From Sphingomonas sanxanigenens DSM 19645 = NX02 (GTDB taxonomy: Bacteria > Pseudomonadota > Alphaproteobacteria > Sphingomonadales > Sphingomonadaceae): 64,000 bases of DNA. The notes under the pieces were generated by a model. The model did not search any database, was not told the DNA's origin, and worked only from the letters and a program-made list of their open reading frames with translations. The first letter of the stretch is position 1, and every line of letters begins with the position of its first letter. The stretch covers positions 620,001-684,000 of the forward strand of contig NZ_CP006644.1 of assembly GCF_000512205.2 (NCBI RefSeq). Reading direction: 5' to 3'. The translations under genes and the position numbers were made by a program. Below, piece by piece: positions 49,342 through 59,522 of this stretch.

Positions 49342-50610
49342 TCAGGAACCGGCCAGCGGATCCCCGCCGCGTTGCGGAGCGGGCTCCAACCCTGCACCCT
49401 CGTGCCGTTTTGCCCGCGGTACCGCCACCAGCACCCCCAGCGCGCACAATGCCGCGACGATGGCGATCGCGAACACCACGCCCGGGAAGCGGAACGGCGC
49501 CTCCGCGCTCGTGAACCACGCCAGTGCCGGGCTGTAGGCGATCGGCGCCACGATCGCGCCCAGCGACATCAGGCTGCCGCCGAACCCCTGCAGTTCGCCC
49601 TGCCGGTCCGCCGGCACGCGGCGCGACAGCATCGCCGAGAGCGCGGGCTGGACGACCGATTGCAGCGCCACCACCGCCATCGCCGGGAAGGCCATCCAGC
49701 CCTGCGGGATCAGCATGAACAGCGCGAAGCCTATGATGGCGCCGACGATACCGATCTCCGCGGTGCGCCGTTCGCCCACCGCCGCGACGATCCGGCCGGT
49801 CAGCCCCACCTGCACGATCACCATCGTCAGGCCGACGAAAGCGAGCGAAGCACCGATCATCAGGCTCGACCAGCCGAAGCGCACGATCGCGAACCACGAC
49901 CAGGCGGTGGGGTAGACGAGGCTGGCGAGCTGCCAGAGGAAATAGACCGCCGCGATCGGCAGCAGCCCGGGAATGGCGGAAAAGGAGATCAGCGCCCCCA
50001 GCGGATTGGCACGCTTCCAGTCGAAGCGCCGGCGAAGTGCCGGCGGCAGCGTTTCCGGGAAGAAGAACAGCCCGTAGAGCAGGTTGAACGCGGCGAGCGC
50101 CGCCGCGGCATAGAAGGGCGCACGCGGGCCGAAGACGCCGAGCAGTCCGCCGACCGCGGGTCCTGCGATGAAGCCGATGCCGAACGCCGCGCCGATATAG
50201 CCGAACAGCTTCGCGCGATCGGCCGGCGCCGTGGTGTCCGCGATCGCCGCCTGCGCCGGGCCATAGGTTCCGCCGAACACGCCCGCCAGCGCGCGGCCGA
50301 CGAACAGCCAGGCGAGCGTCGGCGCGAATGCCATCAGCACATAATCCACGGCATAGCCGGCGAGCGCGCCCAGCAGGACCGGGCGCCGCCCGAAGCGGTC
50401 GGCGAGGTTGCCGATCGCCGGCCCCAGCAGGAACTGGAACAGGGCGTAGAGCAGCGCCAGCCAGCCGCCGATCCGCGTCGCTTCGGCAAGCCCGACCTTG
50501 CCCACCGTCATCACCAGATCGGGCAGGACGGGAATGACGATGCCGAAGCCGATCGCGTCGATCAGGATCGTCACCAGCACGAAGCGAACGGCGGGGGAGG
50601 GCGCGGACAT
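49342..50610 (-). CDS. MFS exporter, TetA-like
   Basis: A 422-residue major-facilitator protein with 12 predicted membrane segments. The first is FVLVTILIDAIGFGIVIPVLP, the typical TetA/Bcr-like start. Motif A between helices 2 and 3 is GNLADRFGRRPVLLG. It probably exports a drug-like compound using the proton gradient. The ATG at 50610 (MSAPSPAVRF) fits the family; earlier in-frame starts fall in the divergent AAA gene. The C-terminal tail has basic residues and ends near the truncated IS701. Confidence 0.85.
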   Translation of the reverse strand: MSAPSPAVRFVLVTILIDAIGFGIVIPVLPDLVMTVGKVGLAEATRIGGWLALLYALFQFLLGPAIGNLADRFGRRPVLLGALAGYAVDYVLMAFAPTLAWLFVGRALAGVFGGTYGPAQAAIADTTAPADRAKLFGYIGAAFGIGFIAGPAVGGLLGVFGPRAPFYAAAALAAFNLLYGLFFFPETLPPALRRRFDWKRANPLGALISFSAIPGLLPIAAVYFLWQLASLVYPTAWSWFAIVRFGWSSLMIGASLAFVGLTMVIVQVGLTGRIVAAVGERRTAEIGIVGAIIGFALFMLIPQGWMAFPAMAVVALQSVVQPALSAMLSRRVPADRQGELQGFGGSLMSLGAIVAPIAYSPALAWFTSAEAPFRFPGVVFAIAIVAALCALGVLVAVPRAKRHEGAGLEPAPQRGGDPLAGS

Positions 50611-50683
50611 CGCGGTTGATAAGCGGTGCGCGATGGGCGACGTCAATCGGCGGATTGCGGCTGAGCGGCGGGGACGCGAAAAG

Positions 50684-51829
50684 ATGATCAACCGGCTGGC
50701 GATTGCAGGGTATCGGTCGTTGCGCGACATCGTCGTGGAACTCGGCGCGCTCACCATCGTCACCGGCGCGAACGGCGTCGGCAAGTCCAGCCTCTATCGC
50801 GCGCTGCGGCTGCTCGCGGAAATCGCGCAGGGGCGCGCCATCGCCTCGCTGGCGGCGGAGGGCGGGCTGCAATCGACCTTGTGGGCGGGCCCCGAAAAGT
50901 TCAGCCGGGCGATGGTCGAGGGCAAGCAGCCGGTGCAGGGCACCCGGCGATCGGCGCCGGTCGCGCTCAGGCTCGGCTTCTCCGCCGATGATTATGGCTA
51001 TGCGATCGACCTCGGGCTGCCGATCCCGTCGCTGTCGCGTTTCGCGCAGGATCCCGAGATCAAGGCGGAGGCGGCTTGGACGGGGCCGATCATCGGCCGT
51101 GCGAACGTCTTCGCGGAACGGCGCGGCGGTCATATGCGCCTGCGCAGCCTCGTGGATGGCCGCTGGCGCGACCTCGACCACCCGCTTGCCAGTCATGACT
51201 CCATGGTTACGCATGCCGCCGATCCGCGCGAGGGGCTCGACCTGCTCCTCCTCAGGGAGCGGATGCGGGGCTGGCGCTTCTACGACAATCTCCGCACCGA
51301 TCGCGACGCGCCCGCGCGGCGCGCGCAGGTCGGTACCTACACGCCGGTGCTGGCGGGTGACGGCAGCGATCTCGGCGCCGCGATCCAGACGATCATCGAG
51401 GTGGGCGAGGGCGAGACGCTGGGCGAGACCATCGCCGACGCGTTCGACGGCGCCACCCTGGCGGTGGGGGATCGCTTCACCGTCGAGATGCGGCAACACG
51501 GGCTGTTGCGTCCGCTCGATGCCGCAGAGCTTTCGGACGGCACCCTGCGCTACATCCTGCTCGCCGCGGCTTTGCTCTCGCCGCGCCCGCCCGAACTGAT
51601 GGTGCTCAACGAGCCCGAGGCGAGCCTGCATCCGGACCTGCTGGCCCCGCTCGCGCGGCTGCTGGTGTGCGCGGCGCGGACGACGCAGATCGTCGTGGTG
51701 TCGCATGCCGCGGCGCTGGTCGAAGCACTGGCGGCCGCGGGCGATATCCGTTCCATCCGCCTCGCGAAACGTCTCGGCGAAACCATCGTCGACGATGCGG
51801 CGCCGGCGTGGTGCTGGCCCTCACGTTAA
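50684..51829 (+). CDS. AAA ATPase (AAA_21/RecF-like)
   Basis: A 381-residue ATPase. Walker A is GANGVGKSS (about residues 29-37), a signature-like [12 protein letters not shown] lies near 283-294, and Walker B is [16 protein letters not shown]. The D-loop/H-loop region [13 protein letters not shown] follows. This is the SMC/RecF-like ABC-type ATPase layout with no visible nuclease (TOPRIM) domain. It is divergent from the MFS gene by 73 bases. Members are widespread and poorly characterised; some act in DNA repair or phage defence. Confidence 0.8.
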   Translation: MINRLAIAGYRSLRDIVVELGALTIVTGANGVGKSSLYRALRLLAEIAQGRAIASLAAEGGLQSTLWAGPEKFSRAMVEGKQPVQGTRRSAPVALRLGFSADDYGYAIDLGLPIPSLSRFAQDPEIKAEAAWTGPIIGRANVFAERRGGHMRLRSLVDGRWRDLDHPLASHDSMVTHAADPREGLDLLLLRERMRGWRFYDNLRTDRDAPARRAQVGTYTPVLAGDGSDLGAAIQTIIEVGEGETLGETIADAFDGATLAVGDRFTVEMRQHGLLRPLDAAELSDGTLRYILLAAALLSPRPPELMVLNEPEASLHPDLLAPLARLLVCAARTTQIVVVSHAAALVEALAAAGDIRSIRLAKRLGETIVDDAAPAWCWPSR

Positions 51830-51923
51830 TCCGTTTGGCGAGGGTGACGATGGCGTTTTCAGCGCCTATGTGCGGTGCACCATCCCAGCCAGATGCAGTG
51901 CGAAACAGAACAGGAGACGGTTC

Positions 51924-53747
51924 ATGAGCGAGCTTCACCCCGAAATTGCCGCGGTCACCGCGCGCGTGGTCGAGCGTTCCGCTGCGAGCCGCGCCGCCTA
52001 TCTCGATCTGATCGCGCGCGAGGCCGACCAAGGCATGGACCGCGCGCATCTTTCCTGCGGCAATCTCGCGCACGGCTTCGCCGCCTCGGGAGACGACAAG
52101 CCGGCGATCCGCGGCGGCCGCGCGATGAACATCGGCATCGTCACTGCCTATAACGACATGCTCTCGGCGCATCAGCCCTATGGGCGCTATCCCGAGCAGA
52201 TCAAGATCTTCGCTCGCGAGGCCGGCGCCACCGCGCAGGTGGCGGGCGGCGTGCCGGCGATGTGCGACGGCGTGACGCAGGGCCAGCGCGGCATGGAGCT
52301 GAGCCTGTTCAGCCGGGACGTGATCGCGCTCTCCACCGGCGTCGCGCTCAGCCATGCGATGTTCGAAGGCGCGCTGCTGCTGGGCATCTGCGACAAGATC
52401 GTCCCCGGCCTGCTGATCGGCGCGCTGCGCTTCGGCCATCTGCCGATGGTGCTGGTGCCCGCAGGACCGATGCCCTCGGGCCTCGCCAACAAGGAAAAGG
52501 TCCGCATCCGCCAGCTCTATGCGGAGGGCAAGGTCGGCCGCGAGGAACTGCTGGAGGCGGAGTCCGCCAGTTATCACGGCGCCGGTACCTGCACCTTCTA
52601 TGGCACCGCCAATTCGAACCAGATGATGATGGAGGTGATGGGCCTGCACGTGCCCGGCGCCGCCTTCGTCAACCCCGGCACCAAGCTGCGCACCGAGCTG
52701 ACCCGCGCCGCTACCCACCGCCTCGCCGAGATCGGCCATGGCGGCAATGATTTCCGCCCGCTCGGTCGCGTCGTCGACGAGAAGGCGATCGTCAACGCCG
52801 CGGTCGGCCTGCTCGCCACCGGCGGATCGACCAACCATGCGATCCACCTGCCGGCGATCGCGCGCGCCGCGGGCATCGTCATCGACTGGACCGATATCGA
52901 CCGGCTCTCGGCGGCAGTGCCGCTGATCGCGCGCGTCTATCCCAACGGCCAGGGCGACGTGAACCATTTCCAGGCGGCGGGCGGCATGGCCTTCACCATC
53001 CGCACCTTGCTCGATGCCGGCATGCTCCACCGCGACGTGCTGACCGTGTGGGACAGCGATCTCGACGCCTATACGCGCGAACCGGTGATGCAGGGCGATG
53101 TGCTCGCCTGGTCCGATCCCGTCGCGGAAACGCGCGACGAGGCGATGCTGCGCCCGGTCTCCGCGCCGTTCCAGCCCGATGGCGGGATGCGGCTGGTCGA
53201 GGGCAATCTCGGCCGCGGCGTGATGAAGGTGAGCGCGGTCGATCCGGCGCGCTGGACGATCGAGGCGCCGGCGCGGATCTTCTCCGAGCAGGATGAGGTG
53301 GTGAAGGCGTTCAAGGCGGGCGAACTGGAGCGCGACGTCGTCGTCGTCGTGCGCTTCCAGGGGCCGCGCGCCAACGGCATGCCCGAACTGCACAAGCTGA
53401 CGCCGCCGCTCGGCGTGCTGCAGGATCGCGGCTTCAAGGTCGCGCTGGTCACCGACGGCCGCATGTCGGGCGCGTCGGGCAAGGTGCCGGCGGCGATCCA
53501 CATCAGCCCGGAGGCGCTGGGCGGCGGCCCGCTCGCCAAGCTGCGCGACGGCGATGTCGTGCGGGTCTCCGCCGAAACCGGCGAACTGACCGCGCTGGTC
53601 GACGCGGCCGAATGGGAAGCGCGCGAGCATGCGCCGGCGCCCGCCCCGACGATGGGCACCAGCCGCGAGCTCTTCGCGTTCATGCGCCATGGCGCCGACG
53701 AGGCCGAGCGCGGCGCCTCGGCGATGCTCGCCGCTGCCGAGCTCTGA
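51924..53747 (+). CDS. edd: Phosphogluconate dehydratase
   Basis: A 607-residue IlvD/Edd-family enzyme that turns 6-phosphogluconate into KDPG in the Entner-Doudoroff pathway. Fe-S ligand cysteines lie in the family positions: [16 protein letters not shown] and [13 protein letters not shown]. The C-terminal [19 protein letters not shown] is diagnostic. CAGGAG precedes the ATG. It is followed within four bases by glucokinase and then KDPG aldolase, giving a compact glucose-catabolic operon. Confidence 0.96.
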   Translation: MSELHPEIAAVTARVVERSAASRAAYLDLIAREADQGMDRAHLSCGNLAHGFAASGDDKPAIRGGRAMNIGIVTAYNDMLSAHQPYGRYPEQIKIFAREAGATAQVAGGVPAMCDGVTQGQRGMELSLFSRDVIALSTGVALSHAMFEGALLLGICDKIVPGLLIGALRFGHLPMVLVPAGPMPSGLANKEKVRIRQLYAEGKVGREELLEAESASYHGAGTCTFYGTANSNQMMMEVMGLHVPGAAFVNPGTKLRTELTRAATHRLAEIGHGGNDFRPLGRVVDEKAIVNAAVGLLATGGSTNHAIHLPAIARAAGIVIDWTDIDRLSAAVPLIARVYPNGQGDVNHFQAAGGMAFTIRTLLDAGMLHRDVLTVWDSDLDAYTREPVMQGDVLAWSDPVAETRDEAMLRPVSAPFQPDGGMRLVEGNLGRGVMKVSAVDPARWTIEAPARIFSEQDEVVKAFKAGELERDVVVVVRFQGPRANGMPELHKLTPPLGVLQDRGFKVALVTDGRMSGASGKVPAAIHISPEALGGGPLAKLRDGDVVRVSAETGELTALVDAAEWEAREHAPAPAPTMGTSRELFAFMRHGADEAERGASAMLAAAEL

Positions 53748-53751
53748 GCCC

Positions 53752-54717
53752 ATGGAAATCGTAGCGGTCGACATCGGGGGGACGCATGCCCGTTTCGCGC
53801 TCGCCGAGGTGGAGGGCGGTCGCGTCCTCTCGCTCGGGGAGCCGGTCAAGCTCAAGACCGCCGAACATGCCAGCTTCAAGACGGCGTGGTCGGCCTATGC
53901 GCAGATGCTGGGGCGGCCGATCCCGCGCCACGCCGGCATCGCCGTCGCCACGCCGATCGGCGCGGCGACGCTGAAGTTCACCAACAATCCCTGGACGATC
54001 CAGCCCGCGACGCTGGACGAGACGCTGGGCATCGACAGCCATGTGCTGGTCAATGATTTCGCCGCGGTCGCCCATGCAGTGGCGCGGCTGCCCGACGACG
54101 CCTTCCAGCATGTCTGCGGACCGGATGTGCCGTTGCCGGAAAAGGGGCCGATCTCGATCCTCGGCCCCGGGACCGGGCTCGGCGTCGCGCAGCTGCTGCG
54201 CACCGGCTATGGCTATCATGTCATCGCCACCGAGGGCGGCCATATCGATTTCGCGCCGGTCGATTCGATCGAGGATGCGATCCTCGTGCGGCTGCGCCAG
54301 CGCTACCGGCGGGTCTCGGTCGAGCGGATCGTGTGCGGGCCGGGGCTGGTCAACATCTATGAGGCGCTCGCCGCGGTCGAGAACCGGCCGATGCTCGTTC
54401 GCGATGACAAAAGCCTGTGGGCCGCGGCGCTCGAAGGATCGGATGATCTCGCGGTCGCCGCGTTCGACCGCTTCTGCCTGAGCTTCGGCACCGTCGCCGG
54501 CGACATCGCACTGGCGCAGGGCGGGCAGGCGGTGGTGATCGGCGGCGGCATCGGCCAGCGCATCGCCGATCGCCTGCCGCATTCGGGCTTCGCGCAACGC
54601 TTCACCGCCAAGGGGCGGTTCGAGGCGATGATGGCCGGCATTCCGGTCAAACTGATCCTTCACCCCGAGCCCGGCCTGTTCGGTGCCGCGGCCGCCTTTT
54701 CCAGGGAGCATGGTTGA
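53752..54717 (+). CDS. glk: Glucokinase
   Basis: A 321-residue enzyme that phosphorylates glucose with ATP. The phosphate-binding loop is [13 protein letters not shown], the substrate region is [12 protein letters not shown] with the catalytic Asp, GPGTGLGV follows, and the sugar-binding EGGHIDF is present. The start lies four bases after the edd stop, and the stop overlaps the eda ATG (TGATG), so all three are cotranslated. The length matches bacterial Glk of the E. coli type. Confidence 0.95.
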   Translation: MEIVAVDIGGTHARFALAEVEGGRVLSLGEPVKLKTAEHASFKTAWSAYAQMLGRPIPRHAGIAVATPIGAATLKFTNNPWTIQPATLDETLGIDSHVLVNDFAAVAHAVARLPDDAFQHVCGPDVPLPEKGPISILGPGTGLGVAQLLRTGYGYHVIATEGGHIDFAPVDSIEDAILVRLRQRYRRVSVERIVCGPGLVNIYEALAAVENRPMLVRDDKSLWAAALEGSDDLAVAAFDRFCLSFGTVAGDIALAQGGQAVVIGGGIGQRIADRLPHSGFAQRFTAKGRFEAMMAGIPVKLILHPEPGLFGAAAAFSREHG

Positions 54718-55328
54718 TGAATGTCGAGCAGGTAATGCGGCTCGCGCCGGTGGTACCGGTGCTGGTGATCGAGGATGTCGCGCACGCGGCGCCGATCGCC
54801 GAGGCGCTGGTGAAGGGCGGCCTCAAGGCGCTGGAAGTGACGCTGCGCACCCCGGCCGCGCTCGACGTCATCCGGGAAATGTCGAAGGTGGAGGGCGCCG
54901 TCGTCGGCGCCGGCACCGTGCTCAATCCGAAGCAGCTCGATGCGGCGCTGGAAGCGGGCGCGACGTTCATCGTCTCGCCCGGCCTCACCGAGCCGCTCGC
55001 CAAGGCGGCGATCGCGGCCGGCACCGCCTTCCTCCCCGGCACCGCGACCGCGGCGGACATCATGCGCGGGTTGGATCTCGGCCTCACTCACTTCAAATTC
55101 TTTCCCGCCGAAACCTCGGGTGGCCTCAAGGCGCTCAAGGCCTTGGCCGCGCCGTTGCTGCAGGCCCGCTTCTGCCCCACCGGCGGCATCACCGTCGCGA
55201 CCGCGCCGGACTGGCTGGCGTTCGATCCGGTGCTGTGCGTCGGCGGTTCGTGGGTGGTCCCGGCTGGCGCGCCGGACGTGGCGCTGATCGAGGCGCGCGC
55301 AAAGGAAGCCGCGGCGCTGGGGCGGTAA
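54717..55328 (+). CDS. eda: KDPG aldolase (2-dehydro-3-deoxy-phosphogluconate aldolase)
   Basis: A 203-residue class I aldolase that splits KDPG into pyruvate and glyceraldehyde 3-phosphate. The family segments are EVTLRTP (with the catalytic Glu), GAGTVLN, FIVSPG, FLPGTAT and the Schiff-base Lys in HFKFFPAE. The ATG at 54717 overlaps the glk stop; a TTG at 54714 is less likely. It completes the edd-glk-eda cluster. Confidence 0.96.
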   Translation: MNVEQVMRLAPVVPVLVIEDVAHAAPIAEALVKGGLKALEVTLRTPAALDVIREMSKVEGAVVGAGTVLNPKQLDAALEAGATFIVSPGLTEPLAKAAIAAGTAFLPGTATAADIMRGLDLGLTHFKFFPAETSGGLKALKALAAPLLQARFCPTGGITVATAPDWLAFDPVLCVGGSWVVPAGAPDVALIEARAKEAAALGR

Positions 55329-55352
55329 GGACAAAGGGCCGGAGCCAGCGCG

Positions 55353-55385
55353 TTTCCTTCCCGGCGCGGCGCGCCGGGAAGGAAA
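55353..55385. repeat. Perfect 15-bp hairpin after eda
   Basis: Arms TTTCCTTCCCGGCGC and GCGCCGGGAAGGAAA enclose a three-base loop GGC. It is the cleanest member of the hairpin family seen at 1994 and 34891. No U-tract follows, but as a very stable stem after the last gene of the operon it may still stop or stabilise the transcript. Confidence 0.65.
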
Positions 55386-55460
55386 GATGTTGCGCTCCAC
55401 ACACCCCACACAAATCCATCAGGGGTTACCTTCGCGCCCCAACCCGTCTATCCGCCCCCA

Positions 55461-57296
55461 ATGCAGTCAGACGCTCTCGTCATCGCGCTGATCGGTGCGC
55501 TTGGCATCGGCGCGCAGTGGGTGGCGTGGCGAACCGGGTGGCCGGCGATCGCGTTGATGCTCGCCGCCGGTGTCGTCGCGGGCCCGATCGCCGGGCTGGT
55601 CGAACCCCATGCGCTGTTCGGCGAGTTGCTCGAACCGATGATCTCGATCGCGGTCGCGCTCATATTGTTCGAAGGGGGCCTCAGCCTCAATTTCCGTGAG
55701 CTGCGCAAGACCGAGGGGGCGGTGACCCGGCTGGTCGCGGTCGGGGCGCCGGTCGGCTGGGTGCTCGGCACGCTTGCGCTCTATTATGTCGCAGGGCTGG
55801 TCTGGCCCGTCGCGATCCTGTTTGCCGGCATTCTCGTCGTCACCGGGCCGACCGTGGTCTTGCCGCTGCTTCGCCAGAGCAATGTCGCCGCGCGGCCGCG
55901 CGCGATCCTGAAGTGGGAAGCGATCGTCAACGATCCGATCGGCGCGCTCCTGGCGGTCGTCACATATGAGTATCTGCGCCGGTCGGAGGAGGGCGGGACG
56001 CTGATCGCGGTGGTGGTGGCGATGATCGGCGCGGCCATCGTCGCCGCGCTTATCGGCTATGCCGCCGCACGCGCGATCGCCTGGGCCTTTCCCCGCGGCC
56101 ATGTGCCCGAATATCTGAAGGCGCCGGTGCTGCTCGTGTCGGTGATCGGCACGTTCGTCATCTCCAACCTGATCCAGCAGGAAACCGGGCTGCTCACCGT
56201 CACCGTGATGGGCATCGCGCTGGCCAACATGCGGCTCGATAGCCTGCGCGACATTCATCCGTTCAAGGAGAATGTCACCGTCCTGCTCATCTCCGGCCTG
56301 TTCGTCCTGCTGTCCGCCTCGCTCAATCTCGAGGTGCTGCAGAAGTTCGAATGGCGCTTCCTTGCCTATCTGTTGGTGCTGCTTTTCGTCGTTCGTCCGC
56401 TGACGGTGATGATCAGCCTGGCCTTCACGCGGGTGCCGTGGAACGAGCGGATGCTGATCGCGTGGATCGCGCCGCGCGGCGTCGTCGCGGTCGCGGTCTC
56501 CGGCCTGTTCGCGCTGCGGCTGACGCATCTCGGCTATGGCGACGGCAGTATCCTCGTCACATTGTCCTTCGCCGTCGTGATCGCCACGATCATCGCGCAC
56601 GGCTTCAGCATCCGCATCGTCGCGCGCTGGCTGGGCGTGATCGGCGCGATGCAGAAGGGGCTGCTGATCGTCGGTGCTACGCGCTGGAGCCTGTCGCTGG
56701 CCGAGCAACTGCGCCAGCTCGGCGTGCCGGTTACCGTCACCGATACCAGCTGGCAGCGGCTGGCGCCGGCGCGGCAGGCCGGCATTCCCATCTTTCACGG
56801 AGAAATCCTGGCGGAATCGACGGAAGAGAAGCTGGATCTCGACCAGTTCCAGGTTCTCGCCGCGACCTCCGACAATGAGGCCTACAACGCGCTGGTGTGC
56901 AGCGAATTCGCGCCGGACATCGGCCGCGACGCGGTCTACCAGTTGGGCGACGCCGCACGGGACGATCCGCGCAGCCTGCCCGAAGCGCTCAGGGGACGGG
57001 CGCTGTTCACCTCCGGGCTGGGCGTGGAGGAGATCGCAGCGCGCGAAGCGGCGGGCTGGGCGTTCCGCAAGACGCGGATCAGCGACCAGTTCGATTTCGA
57101 AGCGGCGCAGGCGCATCTGCCCGACGATGCCGACATGCTGCTGCTGGTCCGCAAGAATGGCGCGCTGCGCTTCTTCACCCACGCCTCGCGCCCGACGGCG
57201 CAGCCCGGCGACGTGGTGATTTCCTATGCGCCGCCCAAGCATGCCGAAACCGGGGCGGCGATCCCGGACAAGGAACTGGAGAAGGAGAACTCATGA
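55461..57296 (+). CDS. Cation:proton antiporter with C-terminal RCK/TrkA-N domain
   Basis: A 611-residue CPA1/NhaP-type transporter. About 12 membrane segments occupy residues 1-400, with ILFEGGLSL, VVTGPTVVLPLLR, KWEAIVNDPIGALLAV (the Asp at the ion-binding ND pair) and WIAPRGVVAVAVSGL. From about 402 a Rossmann-like RCK/TrkA_N domain follows (GLLIVGATRWSLSLAEQLRQLG), which would bind a nucleotide and gate K+ or Na+ exchange. The next gene overlaps its end by four bases. Confidence 0.9.
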   Translation: MQSDALVIALIGALGIGAQWVAWRTGWPAIALMLAAGVVAGPIAGLVEPHALFGELLEPMISIAVALILFEGGLSLNFRELRKTEGAVTRLVAVGAPVGWVLGTLALYYVAGLVWPVAILFAGILVVTGPTVVLPLLRQSNVAARPRAILKWEAIVNDPIGALLAVVTYEYLRRSEEGGTLIAVVVAMIGAAIVAALIGYAAARAIAWAFPRGHVPEYLKAPVLLVSVIGTFVISNLIQQETGLLTVTVMGIALANMRLDSLRDIHPFKENVTVLLISGLFVLLSASLNLEVLQKFEWRFLAYLLVLLFVVRPLTVMISLAFTRVPWNERMLIAWIAPRGVVAVAVSGLFALRLTHLGYGDGSILVTLSFAVVIATIIAHGFSIRIVARWLGVIGAMQKGLLIVGATRWSLSLAEQLRQLGVPVTVTDTSWQRLAPARQAGIPIFHGEILAESTEEKLDLDQFQVLAATSDNEAYNALVCSEFAPDIGRDAVYQLGDAARDDPRSLPEALRGRALFTSGLGVEEIAAREAAGWAFRKTRISDQFDFEAAQAHLPDDADMLLLVRKNGALRFFTHASRPTAQPGDVVISYAPPKHAETGAAIPDKELEKENS

Positions 57297-57898
57297 GCGC
57301 GCGATCGATCGGCAGGGTGGCGGTGGTGGCGTTGGCCGGATGCGCGGCATCGGCATGCCAGCCGCAACCGGCGCCCGAACCGGTGGTCAACGAGGCCGAT
57401 CCCGCCGCCAATGCGAACGCGGTGGAGGCCCCCGAGCCGGCCGTGGTCGCAAGCCCGTCGCCCAAGTCGATCATCCGCGAAGGCGTGTCCGCGGAGGCCG
57501 ATGAGGATGCGGTGCCGCCGCTCGAACCCGCGAGCCTGACGGTGCCCTTCGGCGACCGCATGACGACGACGCTCGACGACGCCGCCCGCGCCGCGATCGA
57601 CGGGCTGCTGGCGAATCCGGTGGTCACGGCGGGCGGCCCGATTAGCGTGCGCGGCCATTCTGACACGCGCGGCAGCGACGGCGACAATCTCGCTGCGTCG
57701 CGCCGCCGGGCGGAGACGGTGCGCGCCTATCTGGTCGAAAAGGGCGTGGATGCGAAGCGCATCACCATCGTCGCGCTGGGCGAGAACCGCCCCGTCGCAC
57801 CCAATATGAAGCCGGACGGCAGCGACGATCCGGAAGGCCGCGCGAAGAACCGCCGCGTCGAGGTGGAGGTCCAGCCGCCCGCCCCCGCGGCCGATTGA
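57293..57898 (+). CDS. OmpA-family lipoprotein
   Basis: A 201-residue protein with a signal sequence and a possible lipobox (ASAC). A Pro/Ala-rich linker leads to an OmpA-like peptidoglycan-binding domain (about 95-190): ISVRGHSDTRGSDGDNLAASRRRAETV, then VDAKRITIVALGENRP and KNRRVEVEV. It links the outer membrane to peptidoglycan. Its ATG overlaps the antiporter stop (ATGA), an unusual partner for an ion transporter. Confidence 0.88.
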   Translation: MSARSIGRVAVVALAGCAASACQPQPAPEPVVNEADPAANANAVEAPEPAVVASPSPKSIIREGVSAEADEDAVPPLEPASLTVPFGDRMTTTLDDAARAAIDGLLANPVVTAGGPISVRGHSDTRGSDGDNLAASRRRAETVRAYLVEKGVDAKRITIVALGENRPVAPNMKPDGSDDPEGRAKNRRVEVEVQPPAPAAD

Positions 57899-57950
57899 AC
57901 GACCGCGACCGTCCAGCGTTTCTCCTGGGCGGGTGGCCACGGAGAAACGC

Positions 57951-58139
57951 ATGAGCAAGGTCTATGACGAAGTCGGCACGGTCACCGCATCGGAAGGTCA
58001 TGTGCTGGTAAGCGGCCCCAACGGCGTCGCGGTGACGCTGACCGCCGACGCCGCATCGGCAATGGCCGAACAGCTTCGCGAAGCCGCGCGCATGGCCCGC
58101 GAGCAATTGCCGGGGAATGAAGGCTTCCGCGCCGGATAG
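57951..58139 (+). CDS. Small protein of unknown function
   Basis: A 62-residue protein (MSKVYDEVGTVTASEGHVLVSGPNGVAVTLTADAA). It looks like a short beta sheet followed by one helix (MAEQLREAARMAREQL). GGAG lies eight bases before the ATG; a GTG at 57933 is an alternative. It is probably cotranscribed with the OmpA-like gene 52 bases upstream. No family is recognised. Confidence 0.6.
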   Translation: MSKVYDEVGTVTASEGHVLVSGPNGVAVTLTADAASAMAEQLREAARMAREQLPGNEGFRAG

Positions 58140-58144
58140 ACCCC

Positions 58145-59371
58145 TCATTCTACCCCGGTAAACACCAGTTTCTGCACCCGTCGTCCCGTGTTTACCTCGG
58201 TGACATAGAGATTGCCCTTCGAATCCACCGCCATGCTGTGCAGCCAGGTGAATTCGCCGGCATAGCGGCCGATGCGGCCGATCGCGGCGATGGGTTCGTG
58301 CGTCGCGCGCAGCAGGATCCAGATCCGGCTGTTCATCATGTCCGCGACGTAGAGATATTTGCCGTCGGGGGAGAGGGCGATGTCGGTCACCGTGCGGGTG
58401 CCGCCGGTCTTGGGTGCGATCACCACGTCGCGCACGAAGCTGAGCGTGCCGTCCGCGGCCTGCCGGAACAGTTGCGCGCGGTTGTTGCGGCGGTCGCAGA
58501 CATAGACATGGCCGTCGCCCGTCGGCACCACACAATGGACGATGTCGCCGAAGCGCCGCGAGGCGGGGTTCGCGCCGCCGTCCGCGGTGCTCGATGCCTG
58601 GCTCTGGTCGAAATGGCCCGAGCGGCTCTCGCCCGATGGCGCCTCGGCATAGGCGCCCCAGAAGCCGCCGAAGCTGCCATCCTTGCCCAGAAAGCGGATC
58701 ACCCGCTTGTTGGTATAGCCGTCCGCCACCAGCACCTGGCCGTTGCCGGCATAGACGTCCGCGGGGTTGCCGAGCAGCGCCTGGTCCTGGTTGCCGTTGG
58801 TCCGCTCGCGCTTGCCAAAGCTGCGGATGAACGTGCCGTCCGCGGTGTAGTTCAGCACCGCATGGTCGCCGTCGCCATTGCCGCCGAACCACACCGTCTT
58901 CGCCGCATCGACATAGATGCCGTGCACGCTCTTGGGCCATTGGTTGACGCCGTCGATCGTCGGCGCGCTCTCCGGTCCGCCCCAGCCGGCGAGGTAGCGC
59001 CCGTCATTGGCGAAGCGGACGACGGTGGGCGCTGGCTTGCAGCAGACCGCGATCGGCGGGCTCTGCGCCGCGCCCGTGTCGGTCGGCGTCAGCGAATGCG
59101 GGCGGTGGACGACCCAGACATCGTCATCCTTGTCCACCGCCACGCCCGAGACCTGGCCGAGCAGCAGGTCCGCGGGCAGTTGCGGCCAGGCGGCATCCAC
59201 CTTGAAGCGGGGGAAGGGTTTGCCGGCGGCGATCACCTCGGTCGCCATCGGCACCAATGCCTGCGGCGGCGCGGCGGCCTTCTGCGCGGGGAGCGAGCTG
59301 CCCGCCAGCGGCGCGGCTGCGGCGATGACGAACAGGCCGATGCGGGTGATCGTCCGGCCAAGTGCGCGCAT
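58145..59371 (-). CDS. Exported NHL-repeat beta-propeller protein
   Basis: A 408-residue protein with a signal peptide (about residues 1-30, ending near SLPAQ). The body shows NHL-type blades: VSGVAVDKDDDVWVVHRP, VHGIYVDAAKTVWFGGNGDGD, PADVYAGNGQVLVADGYTNKRV, DIALSPDGKYLYVADMMNSRI and LHSMAVDSKGNLYVTEVNTGRRVQK. It is probably a six-bladed propeller in the periplasm, resembling the lyase/hydrolase-like NHL proteins. The substrate is unknown. It converges on the small gene upstream with five bases between stops. Confidence 0.8.
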   Translation of the reverse strand: MRALGRTITRIGLFVIAAAAPLAGSSLPAQKAAAPPQALVPMATEVIAAGKPFPRFKVDAAWPQLPADLLLGQVSGVAVDKDDDVWVVHRPHSLTPTDTGAAQSPPIAVCCKPAPTVVRFANDGRYLAGWGGPESAPTIDGVNQWPKSVHGIYVDAAKTVWFGGNGDGDHAVLNYTADGTFIRSFGKRERTNGNQDQALLGNPADVYAGNGQVLVADGYTNKRVIRFLGKDGSFGGFWGAYAEAPSGESRSGHFDQSQASSTADGGANPASRRFGDIVHCVVPTGDGHVYVCDRRNNRAQLFRQAADGTLSFVRDVVIAPKTGGTRTVTDIALSPDGKYLYVADMMNSRIWILLRATHEPIAAIGRIGRYAGEFTWLHSMAVDSKGNLYVTEVNTGRRVQKLVFTGVE

Positions 59372-59522
59372 GTTCCTGCCTCCCTGTATTGTTCTATCCC
59401 GCGAGAATCATGGGGTGCATGATGCGGTGCGGCAGGATCGAGGGCAATGACGGGCGCGCATGCGGGCAAGGAAATGGCATGAGCCGTCGTGACGGCGGCG
59501 AAATGGCGGTTTATGCGGCGCC

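Noticed and set aside
55353-55385. Hairpin after eda as a rho-independent terminator
   Set aside because: The stem is strong, but no U-tract follows on either strand, and the same arm sequence recurs elsewhere, so it is listed as a repeat.
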